This document shows positions 55,934 to 64,000 of a stretch of DNA of 64,000 nt, in pieces (position 1 is the first letter of the stretch; each line of letters begins with the position of its first letter). The stretch comes from Dyella_B jejuensis (lineage in GTDB: Bacteria > Pseudomonadota > Gammaproteobacteria > Xanthomonadales > Rhodanobacteraceae): contig NZ_JADIKJ010000014.1 in the NCBI RefSeq assembly GCF_044904675.1, positions 36,409 through 100,408 of the forward strand, given 5' to 3'. The position numbers were made by a program, and so were the translations under genes. Under the pieces are notes generated by a model that saw nothing but the letters and a program-made list of their open reading frames with translations, ran no database searches and had not been told where the DNA came from.

Positions 55934-56744
55934 TTGTGCACGCTCCGAAGAAGCCCATGCGCACAATCACGTGTGTCCTGGCAGATCCGGATAATGCGCG
56001 CGCACTGCCCGAAATGCGGGCGCTTCACCGCGACACCCTTGGCATAACCTTCACGCAATTGTTCGAGCAGCGCCACGGGCCATACGCTGCAACGCGCATG
56101 GCCCGTTTGCTCGCACAACCAACGCAAGCGCTACCAGCACTACGCGCACGTCAAACCGAGGCACTGCCCCATCGCCCGATCGGTGGCCTGGGGTATTACC
56201 CGCCGGCCTTGCGTCAGGCCGGCACGCCAGCAGTCATCCAGTGCTGGCGACCAATAGGACATAGCACCTTTAAGACGCAGTGTCGGCGCCGCCCTCGCTG
56301 CCGCCGAAGACAGGTTTATCGCTTGCGTACATGCTTCAGCCGCCGAAGCCATCGGCAAGGCAAAAGGTTTGGCCATCCCCGCCCTCAGACAGCGATCCAT
56401 CCGGGTCCGGAAACCGCAATGCATGAGAGCAGACCTGCTCCGCGTCGTCACTGTGACATATCGCTCCCCGGAATCGTCCGGCATCGCCAATCTAAAAGTG
56501 ATTTTTTACCCGGGACACAAGCTGCGACCACGATTCGTCACAATATTACGGCGTGATCATGCGACCAATAGCTGGAACATTCAGCGGCATCAGACACGAT
56601 ATGGCTTATCGACTTTTTAAAACGACGTGTCCGGCTTAATCACCTTGGTAATCGGCGGCATGCTTTCAAACGCATATGCCGCCGATTCTGAATCTACCTT
56701 CGTCCCTCATAGGTGCGTCTGATGTCACATCTAAGAGAGAGTAT
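55934..56744. other. Gene-poor region downstream of tRNA-Val
   Basis: About 810 bp with several open frames of basic, low-quality composition (for example a 206-codon plus-strand frame from 55936), none resembling a protein. GC content is lower than in the core regions. Two perfect hairpins are seen: CGCCAGCA/TGCTGGCG around 56226-56250, and AATCGGCGGCAT/ATGCCGCCGATT at 56650-56687. No integrase or transposase remnant is recognisable, but the position behind a tRNA fits an eroded insertion. Confidence 0.4.
56650..56687 (-). terminator. 12-bp hairpin after the secreted-protein gene
   Basis: Arms 56650-56661 and 56676-56687 are perfect 12-bp complements with a 14-nt loop. The hairpin lies 57 bp beyond the stop of the minus-strand gene at 56745 and probably ends its transcript, although a T-run is absent. 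Confidence 0.5.
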
Positions 56745-57251
56745 TCACTGGGCCTCCGAACAGGAGATCAAAACGGGGCCTTGTATAAACGCTGGGGTGC
56801 CTAAAGATCTCTGGGAAATATTTCCGTATTCAATCCCCGTTGCGGTAATCGGTGTATCGACGTATGGATAAGGAACAGTGTTGGCGGAGTCTGTACCTAT
56901 GTATGTCAGGGCACAGTTAGGGGTCTGGGGGAAGCTGGAAGTAAAAGCAGCAGTGTAGACGCCGCCATTGTAGGTCACGCTGCTAATCCAGTCCTTGCCA
57001 CTGGTTATTGTGCCGTCTGCGGCAATGGTTGCCGTCCAGGTTGAACCAGCCGCTTGGGCTGGCACGGTGAGGCCATCGTTGGGACAGGCGGTGGTCTGCC
57101 AGGTTACGACCCCGCCAAGGGTAATACAGGCATAGACGTCCGCAGATGCAGGACCAATGACGTTCTGTGCTTGGGCACGTGGGGAGACGGACATACTAAG
57201 CAGACTGACGCTCAGAGTGGTGAGGGTGGTTAAGGCGGTTAGACGATTCAT
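56745..57251 (-). CDS. Secreted protein of unknown function
   Basis: The 168-residue product starts at an ATG with the strong site AGGAGAGG. A signal peptide (about 1-29, ending AQAQ) is followed by a Thr-, Ser- and Gly-rich mature protein with few charges, four cysteines (in YACITLG, TACPND, PNCALTY and ISCSEA) that could form two disulphides, and a predicted all-beta composition. I do not recognise a family. Its composition differs from the core genes (more Thr and Ser, lower GC), which together with its isolated position suggests accessory DNA. Confidence 0.75.
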   Translation of the reverse strand: MNRLTALTTLTTLSVSLLSMSVSPRAQAQNVIGPASADVYACITLGGVVTWQTTACPNDGLTVPAQAAGSTWTATIAADGTITSGKDWISSVTYNGGVYTAAFTSSFPQTPNCALTYIGTDSANTVPYPYVDTPITATGIEYGNISQRSLGTPAFIQGPVLISCSEAQ

Positions 57252-58048
57252 GGAACCTCTCCTGATAGGTAAGCATCAAAAGTAAGTACTTTTTTTCACC
57301 GGGAAAGGACTGGCGTTTGGATAGAGCCCAATACATTTGGCCGTCTTCGGACTAACGCCTGGAAAATTTCCATGAAGTCAGCATGCACTGCGCGCCATCG
57401 ATCCCATCAGTCGTTTCGTGATGCCTGCGAAAACCCACCCTGGAACCGTTTTTCCCATCCATTCCTTTCCGGAACCCATCGTGCCTCCGGGAAGCGGCTT
57501 GCACGACGGGACAGCGCGAGGCCGAATGGCGCAGCATCTTGAAAATCAAAGCGAATGAATTTTTTTTGCCGCCGCGTACTAACTGGTGACTCGGGCTTGC
57601 AGTTGTTTCCTTCGTCGTCGCATTGCGCAAGCAAGCAGCCGCTCTTATACGGGCTTCATGCAGAATGTTCGCCATGATGCTGCGTGTTGGATGCCATGTA
57701 TCAGACTCCACGACACCACGAAGGCTATGGCAGGTCGATCGCGGCGCGGTAACTGGACCACCAACGTTCATGTTGCCGCAAATGCTCGGACAACAATGAT
57801 CAAACATCGTCGTCACCCTTCATGGCAGACGCATACTTGCTTATCAACCTCGGCGGGTTATTGCGGTCGTCTTTAATCCAATCGTGAAGAATCTCCATTA
57901 GCCCCCGGCGCGCATTCATGATGGTTTCGATCATGCGAAGGCCCGTCGCACGCCCCACGCATCGCAGGAAGATCGCTTGGCGACATTGCGTGTCCCCGGC
58001 CTCTTGCCCCACGTCGGCCGGCGGCTCCGCCGGAGAAAGCTCCGCACC
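57252..58048. other. Low-coding region between secreted protein and GGDEF genes
   Basis: About 800 bp without a convincing gene except a possible 70-codon frame at 57800-58012. The minus-strand frame 57352-57816 has an irregular composition and no start signal. An AT-rich stretch with a T-run near 57288-57297 may belong to the promoter of the secreted-protein gene. No repeat or RNA gene was recognised. Confidence 0.35.
57800..58012 (-). CDS. Possible small protein or gene remnant
   Basis: A 70-codon minus-strand frame whose C-terminal part (about residues 27-70, with METIMN-like start possibilities, many charged residues and amphipathic helices such as ARRGLMEILHDWIKDD) looks more protein-like than other frames here. 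There is no clear ribosome-binding site and no recognised family. It may be the end of a decayed gene. Confidence 0.2.
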   Translation of the reverse strand: MGQEAGDTQCRQAIFLRCVGRATGLRMIETIMNARRGLMEILHDWIKDDRNNPPRLISKYASAMKGDDDV

Positions 58049-59134
58049 TTATTCGATGACCGGCCACGCATAGCGAGCGATGCTCAAGACGGTTGGCAGT
58101 GGGAATGCGGCATTGTGCTTGCGCGATTGCTTGACCGCGTTCATCGCGGTATCGGCTCGATTTAAAAGTCGTTGGGCACTGAAGCAACCTGTTTCGGCCA
58201 CGATCGCACCGACGCTTGCGCCGTCATAATCGATCAGCACCGAATCGAACTTGAAACGTCCCCGCGTTGCACTTTCCAATCGCCGGGACAATGCAGCCGC
58301 GGCTTCATCCGCTCGTTCCCGTTGCTCTATCGCCAGCACCACGAATTCATCGCTGCCGATGCGCGCCGCCATATCGTTGTCACGCAGCATGCGGCGGAGT
58401 CGTTTTGCGACAGCCTGAAGGAGCTGGTCACCCACTTCATGTCCAAACCGATCATTGATCGATTTGAAGTTATCCATATCGACCAGGGCAACGATCAACG
58501 CCTGACGTTCTTGGCACGATGCGAGACGTCGCTGCATTTCTTCCAGCAAGGCACGCCGGTTGGGCAGTTGCGTGACGGCATCGGTCAAGGCCGCCGTCGC
58601 CACGGATGCATTGGCTTGCTGCAACTGCGCGAGCAATTGCTCGCGCTCCACTTGCTGGCTGATCAAATGGGCGAAAAGACCCATGAGATGGGTCACCGTT
58701 TCGGAGATGGGCCTGCGTGCGTCGCTCGCGGCGCAAAGCGTTCCAAAAAGCTCGCCGTTTCTTGCGCGGATCGGGGCGGCCAGATAAGTGACCAGCCCCA
58801 ACGAACGGGCCACCTCACTGTCTCCCCAGCAGCCGGCGACGTCGTCCGTATAGAACCGGCCTTCTTCCAACGCGCGTTTGCTGAGGCTGCCCGCCCAGGG
58901 CGTCGACAGGCCCTCCGGAACCGTCAACCGATGGCTATTGCGGGCATATAGCACATATAAAAAGTTCGCTTCCTCGTCCAGCCTGGTCAGGTACGTCGAC
59001 TCCATTCCCGTAGCGGTCTGAAGGAGTTCCAGCAGCGGCCGGGCCAGCGCCTCCAGCGTGTGGGCATGGGTCACGGAAGCGACTAGCGCGCCGAGAAGAT
59101 GGGGTGGAAAAGTTGTGCGCGACACCGGGATCAT
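58049..59134 (-). CDS. GAF-GGDEF protein with GSDEF variant motif
   Basis: The 361-residue protein has a GAF-type sensor (about 10-165; ARPLLELLQTATGMES, YLAAPIRARNGELFGTLCA), a short coiled linker and a GGDEF domain (about 185-345). The signature is GSDEF at residues 260-264 instead of GGDEF, while the RDND inhibitory site five residues before it is intact. It could still make cyclic di-GMP weakly or act as a cyclic di-GMP receptor. No membrane segment or signal peptide is seen, so it is cytoplasmic. The start at 59134 is preferred; upstream frame sequence is not protein-like. Confidence 0.85.
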   Translation of the reverse strand: MIPVSRTTFPPHLLGALVASVTHAHTLEALARPLLELLQTATGMESTYLTRLDEEANFLYVLYARNSHRLTVPEGLSTPWAGSLSKRALEEGRFYTDDVAGCWGDSEVARSLGLVTYLAAPIRARNGELFGTLCAASDARRPISETVTHLMGLFAHLISQQVEREQLLAQLQQANASVATAALTDAVTQLPNRRALLEEMQRRLASCQERQALIVALVDMDNFKSINDRFGHEVGDQLLQAVAKRLRRMLRDNDMAARIGSDEFVVLAIEQRERADEAAAALSRRLESATRGRFKFDSVLIDYDGASVGAIVAETGCFSAQRLLNRADTAMNAVKQSRKHNAAFPLPTVLSIARYAWPVIE

Positions 59135-59766
59135 AGGGACGGATATCGGCTGATTGCGCAAAGCCTTGAAGCGCGGCGCGTCCGGACGTTGTTGCCGGGT
59201 CCGGGATGGATGCGCCGGCCGTGCGCCGGGCGAGCTGGCCGCCCATGGCTCAGCGCTTTCCTCCGAGCCAATCGTTGGCCAATGTGACTTCCAGCGACAC
59301 AATAGCGTGCTTAGTTGCGCATCATGCCCGCTCCGGGCGCATCGAAAACAGTTCCTCCCTGCATGCTTTCGAATCCAGCGCCGCCACTTTCCAACCGCTG
59401 GAGAGCCATTCTGTTCGTTCCACTCTGTCACCACCCCTCGACTCTCTGGAACCACAGGAAGTTAATTCGTCAAAATCTGGTGCTCAACTTACGAAAACAT
59501 TTTGGCGTTAAGGTCTGTCCGATGCTTCCGCGCTTTTGAATAGCGCCGATGCATCACCTACACGCCTGCCGATCAGGATGACACGACCCACGCAGCCCAT
59601 GTGGGCCATCTCCTTTTTTATGTAGTCCATGCAAAAGCGCGGGAACCCGCCGCTATCGTTGGCGATGGAGAGCGGCCCTGAACCATCGAGCCAGATGCCT
59701 GATGCCTGATGCCTTAAATGGAAGCGCCGGCGATCCGTCGTTCACTTCCCGCATCAAGGATTGATC
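59135..59766. other. Intergenic region upstream of the haemagglutinin gene
   Basis: About 630 bp, probably containing the divergent promoters of the GGDEF and haemagglutinin genes. A threefold GATGCCT tandem repeat lies at 59694-59714, about 50 bp before the haemagglutinin start. Open frames here are short and unconvincing, and no riboswitch is recognised. A TpsB secretion partner is not present upstream. Confidence 0.4.
59694..59714. repeat. Three tandem copies of GATGCCT
   Basis: Three perfect 7-bp direct repeats 53 bp before the haemagglutinin start codon. Such short tracts can change copy number by slippage and alter promoter spacing; that role is speculation. Confidence 0.6.
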
Positions 59767-62700
59767 ATGGCTTCTCACCGTCGTTCGCTGACTTCCTTGC
59801 CGTCATTATCGCGTCGCGCCTTGAGCGCAGCGGTGTGGTCCGCATTACTCGGGGCGCCGGCCTTCGCTGGCGCGCAGGTCGTCGCCGATCCCAACGCCGG
59901 CGCGCACCGCCCCGGCATCGGCGCGGCCGGCAACGGCGTGCCGGTGGTGAACCTCGTGGCGCCCTCGGCGGCGGGCGTGTCGCATAACCCCTACCAGCAG
60001 TTCAACGTCGACAAACAGGGCCTGATCCTCAACAACGCCGCCGGCGTCTCGGCCACGCAGTTGGGCGGCTATATCGTCGGCAACCCCAACTACCGGGCCG
60101 GCCAGGCGGCAAAGGTGATCGTCAACGAAGTCACCTCGCTCCAGCCCACCTTCCTGCGCGGCTATACGGAAGTGGCCGGCCAGTCGGCCGATGTCATCAT
60201 CGCCAATCCCAACGGGATTTCGGTCAACGGCGGCGGTTTCATCAACACGAACCGCGCCACGCTGACCACCGGTACGCCCAGCTTCGGCGCCGATGGATCG
60301 CTCAGCGGGCTGCGCACCGGTGGCGGCCACATCCGCATCGACGGCGAGGGCTTGAATGCCTCCCACATCGATCGCCTTGACCTGATCACGCGCAGCCTCA
60401 GCGTCAGCGGCAAGGTGTGGGCCCATCACCTCAACGTCATCACCGGCGCCAACCAGGTCGGCTATAGCGATCTGTCCACGCAGGCGATAGCGGGCACCGG
60501 CGAGGCGCCAACGGTAAGCATCGACGTGGCCGCGCTGGGCGGCATGTACGCCAACACCATCCACCTGATCGGCACCGAAGCGGGCCTGGGCGTGCGCAAT
60601 GCCGGCGAACTGGCCACGCAAAGCGGTGACTTCACCATCGATGAAGCCGGCCAGCTGCAATTGACCGGCACCACCTCCTCGGCCGGCCACCTCGCCCTCA
60701 ACGCAGCCTCGCTCAGCAACAGCGGTACGCTGCAATCGGCCGGCAGCATGACCGTGCAAAGCACGGGTGATATATCCAACACCGGCACCGTCTACAGCGG
60801 CGGCGACCTTGCGATGCAAAGCGCCGGCGCGGTGAGCCATGCCGGCGTGATCGCCGCCGCCAACGACGCCAGCGTGCGCGCGCAGCAACTGGCCTCCACC
60901 GGCACGCTGGGTGCCGGTGTCGCCCGCGACGGCACCCTGCAGGGCAACGCGGCGTTGAGCGTCGTCACGACCGGTGCGCTGTCGTCCACCGGCAGCCATC
61001 TCGCCAGCGGCGCGATCACCCTGCAAGGCAGCGCGCTGGACCTGTCCGGCGCGCAAACCCGCGCCGGCGGTGACGTCGCCCTCGTCAGCACCGCGGGCGA
61101 TATCGATCACGCGAAGGCCACCCTCGCCACGGCCGGTGCGCTCACGGTGCGCAGCGCCGGCACCGTCGACAACAGCGGCGGCACGCTGCAAGCCGCCCAG
61201 CTCGATGCGCAAGCCGTGGGCGATTGGCGCAACGCCTACGGCAGCGTGATGCAAACTGGCAGCGGCCCGATGAGCGTGCGCATCGGCGGCCTGCTGGATA
61301 ACACGCACGGCACCTGGATAGCGAATGCCGATACCGTCGCCATCAACGCCCATGCCATCGACAACACGGGGGGCGCGATCGAACAGGCCGGTGCGGGCAT
61401 GCTCAGCCTCGATGCGGACACGCTCACCAACGATCAAGGGCAAATCCTCGGCCAGGGCGACCTCGCCCTCACCGCGCGAACAGCCCGCAACCAGGACGGC
61501 ACGCTCAGCGTGGCGGGCAACGCGACGCTTGCCGGCAGTGATCTCGACAACACCGGCGGCACGGTGGTGGCCCAGCATCTGCAAGGGCAATTCACCGGAT
61601 CGCTCATCAATCCAAACGGTGTGCTGCAAGCCCATCAGGCGCAACTGATCGCCAACACGCTCGATAACGGCAACGGCCAGATCAAGGCGCTGGACGGCAA
61701 CCTCGATCTTGCTGTCACGCAAGCGCTCACCAACGGTATCGGCGGCTTCCTCGGCAGCAACGCCGCTGTCCATCTCCATGCCGGCACGCTCAGCAACGCC
61801 GGACAGGTCTATGCCGGCAGCGACCTGACCCTCACCACGCAAGGCGATGCGAGCAACACGGGGGCCATGCACGCGCAGGGAAGCCTCAACGCCCACCTCG
61901 GCGGCGCGCTGGCCAATGACAACGGCGCGCTCGAAGCCGGCACCGGCCAGGGCAACGCCACGCTGACGCTCAACGCCGCATCGCTCAGCAACCAGGGCGG
62001 CCGTATCGCCAATACCGATAACGGCACGACCACCGTCTCCAGCCGCACGCTCGACAACACCGGCGGCACACTCGGCGGCCAGGGCGACGTCACGCTCGAT
62101 GCCTCGCAGATCACCAATAACCGCGGCACCCTGGTGTCCGGCGGTGCCTTCGCGTTGCAAAGCGACGCGCTCAGCAATAACGGCGGCACGCTCTACAGCG
62201 CCGGCCACCTGATCTGGACCACCGCCACCGCCACGCTGGACAACACCCACGGCTCGATCGGCGCGGGCGGCGATCTCACCCTCACCCTGGACACCGTGCA
62301 CAACGACGGCGGCGATCTCGCGTCCAACCATGACGTCGCCGCGCAGTTGGGTCACTTCGATGGCGTGGGCCGTTTGCGCGCCGGCAACGACCTCTCGCTC
62401 GCCCTGGCGGGCGACTACATTAACCCGGCCGGCAACACCCTGTTCGCCAANGCGGCGGCAGCTTCGCGCTGCAAAGCGACGCGCTCAGCAATAACAGCGG
62501 CACGCTCTACAGCGCCGGCCACCTGACCTGGACCACCGCCACCGCCACGCTGGACAACACCCACGGCTCGATCGGCGCGGGCGGCGATCTCACCCTCACC
62601 CTGGACACCGTGCACAACGACGGCGGCGATCTCGCGTCCAACCATGACGTCACGGCGCAGTTGGGTCACTTCGATGGCGTGGGACGGTTACGCGCCGGCA

Positions 62701-64000
62701 ACGACCTCTCGATCGCCCTGGCAGGCGACTACACTAACCCGGCCGGCAACACCCTGTTCGCCAATGGCGACTTCACTGTCACCCTCGGCGGCGCCTTCAC
62801 CAATGCCGCGGGCGCCACCCTGCAAAGCGCGGGTGCGCTGACCCTCACCGCCCACCGCCTCGACAACCAGGCGGGCGCCGCGATCAACAGCGCCACCACC
62901 ACCCTCACCGCCGCCACCCAAAGCAACGAAGGCCGCATCGAGGGCGACACCGTCACGCTCAACGCCGGCGACCTCACCAACACCGGCACCGTGATCGGCA
63001 ACGCCATCACGGTACATGCGAGGACCCTCACCAACGGCGCCGACCTCGGCACGGCCACCGACAACCCCCCCTATCAAAGCGGCTTGATCGCCGCCGTCAC
63101 CCAGCTCAACCTCTACGTCAGCGGCGACCTGCTCAACCGCGACGCCCTGCTCTACAGCCTGGGCGACCTCACCCTCGCCGCCGATGCCGCGGGTACGCGC
63201 AGCGATTCGGTCACCAACCGCTCCGGCGACATCGAAGCCGGCGGCGATATCGTCATCGCCACGAACCAGTTCACCAACCAGCGGCGGGTGCTGAATACGG
63301 AAACCCACGTCCTCACCGCCGAGGAACAAGCCCACAACACCCAGACCACCACCGTCGCCATCACCGGCGCCACCGACACCGACCTCTATAACGACTGCGT
63401 CAGCCTCTATGTTCCCCATCAACGCGCCTGCCGCAACAACGGCGACCTCAACAACAACGACCCGCTGCAAGCAGATGGCTACCGCACCACCACCGACGTC
63501 ATCACCGCCATCACCCGCCTGACCGCCGCCAGCGCCGAAAGCCGCCTGCTGGCCGGTGGCAGCATCACGCTCCACGGTTCGGTGCTCAACGACACCTCGA
63601 CGATCGCCGCCGGCAACGACCTGGTCATCAACGGCCAGGATGGCAACGCGGGCGGGGGCAGCGTCGGCACCGACACCGTGCAAAACATCGCCTTCACCCC
63701 CACCGCCACCGTGCAGACCACGGTGACCAAAGCGGTGTCGATGAAACACAAATCCGGCGATTTTGGCGGCAGCTGGCACGGCGATCCGGACCGTGTGTTC
63801 GAGCAGGCGGTCACCGACGCCACCCTTGCCGCCGGCAGCGTGCCCTTCCTCACCCTGGATCCCGGCGCCCGCCTCAGCGCCCGCATGAGTGCCGGCCACG
63901 CCCTCGACATCAGCGCCCAAGCCATCCGCAACACCGTGGTCGGTGCGGATGGCCAGCCTGTCGTGGGCGTGGGCTTAGGTCCCAACGCGGCCGGCGCGCC
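59767..64000 (+). CDS. Filamentous haemagglutinin / TpsA exoprotein (partial at right edge; frame broken at an ambiguous base)
   Basis: Starts at an ATG with AAGGA upstream. A signal peptide (about 1-34) leads into a two-partner-secretion domain (about 40-280) with NPYQQFNVD, NPNYRAGQAAKVIVNEV and the NPNGI motif at residues 147-151. A long beta-helix repeat region follows, built on patterns like LDNTGG, SLSNSGTL and HAGTLSNAG. It is secreted through a TpsB partner not seen here and mediates adhesion or, in CdiA relatives, contact inhibition. After an N at 62451 the frame continues one phase over without a stop to base 64000, so one real gene is assumed. The toxin or adhesin end is outside the window. 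Confidence 0.9.
62140..62764. repeat. Two near-identical 311-bp direct repeats flanking an ambiguous base
   Basis: Copy one is 62140-62450 and copy two 62454-62764, differing at only about a dozen positions. Both encode a beta-helix block with SDALSNN, TLDNTHGSIGAGGDL and NPAGNTLFAN. The offset is 314 bp, not a multiple of three, and the single N at 62451 sits exactly at the junction. The likely cause is a collapsed or unresolved tandem array, so true copy number is unknown. Confidence 0.9.

Noticed and set aside
55936..56556. 206-codon plus-strand frame after tRNA-Val
   Set aside because: Basic, irregular composition, no ribosome-binding site and no family resemblance. Treated as non-coding, possibly decayed DNA.
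59845..62355. Minus-strand 836-codon frame opposite the haemagglutinin
   Set aside because: Repetitive Ala/Val/Gly/Arg composition mirrors the repeats of the real gene. No start signal or domain.
62451..62451. Haemagglutinin as a true frameshifted pseudogene
   Set aside because: The break coincides exactly with an N at a junction of long repeats, and the other phase stays open for 1550 bp with family-typical sequence. An assembly gap is the simpler explanation.
62140..62764. CRISPR-like or satellite repeat
   Set aside because: The two 311-bp units are coding beta-helix blocks of the haemagglutinin. No spacer-repeat pattern or cas gene exists in the window.

Overview
The window looks like a chromosomal segment of a GC-rich (about 63%) gammaproteobacterium of the order Xanthomonadales, most likely family Rhodanobacteraceae (Dyella, Luteibacter, Frateuria or Rhodanobacter type). 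This is inferred from gene content (split methionine synthase behind an ArsR-methyltransferase regulator, 180-kDa-class NAD-glutamate dehydrogenase, PPK1, fused 2-oxoacid dehydrogenase E1) and codon use; no rRNA marker is present. Coding density is high up to about 55.9 kb and drops sharply after it.

Layout. 1-4.6 kb: a Bax-inhibitor-1 membrane protein cut by the left edge, a 302-bp inverted-repeat MITE-like element, a small membrane protein, a YbjQ-family protein and a large M16 peptidase. 4.7-12 kb: an Fsr-type efflux pump divergent from an AraC/cupin regulator, polyphosphate kinase, an FMN reductase and a membrane diguanylate cyclase. 12-16.8 kb, minus strand: fused E1 alpha/beta, a nucleotidyltransferase-like protein overlapping an acetyltransferase gene, and glutaryl-CoA dehydrogenase. 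16.9-25 kb, minus strand: an apparent catabolic cluster with porin, LysR regulator, aldehyde dehydrogenase, MFS transporter, enolase-superfamily enzyme and GMC oxidoreductase. It looks built to import and oxidise a small polyol, sugar or sugar acid of unknown identity.

25.2-36.6 kb: a DMT transporter, then an MdtABC/MuxABC-type efflux cassette (one adaptor, two different RND pumps, an outer-membrane channel) with an aldo/keto reductase gene coupled to its end. 37-44 kb, minus strand: 5'-nucleotidase, NAD kinase and a 1641-residue NAD-glutamate dehydrogenase. 44.4-48.8 kb: a second RND adaptor/pump pair without its own channel, ending at a clear terminator. 48.8-55.7 kb: an acyl-CoA dehydrogenase, then a methionine-cycle locus with a SahR-type regulator, a candidate operator beside its start codon and methionine synthase split into two genes, followed by a LAB_N membrane protein.

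55.8-64 kb: tRNA-Val(CAC), then a gene-poor stretch with an orphan secreted protein and a GAF-diguanylate cyclase with a GSDEF variant motif, then a very large two-partner-secretion filamentous haemagglutinin that runs off the right edge. The haemagglutinin contains one ambiguous base between two near-identical 311-bp direct repeats. That position breaks the frame and is almost certainly an assembly gap. No CRISPR array, rRNA operon, intact transposase or integrase was found.
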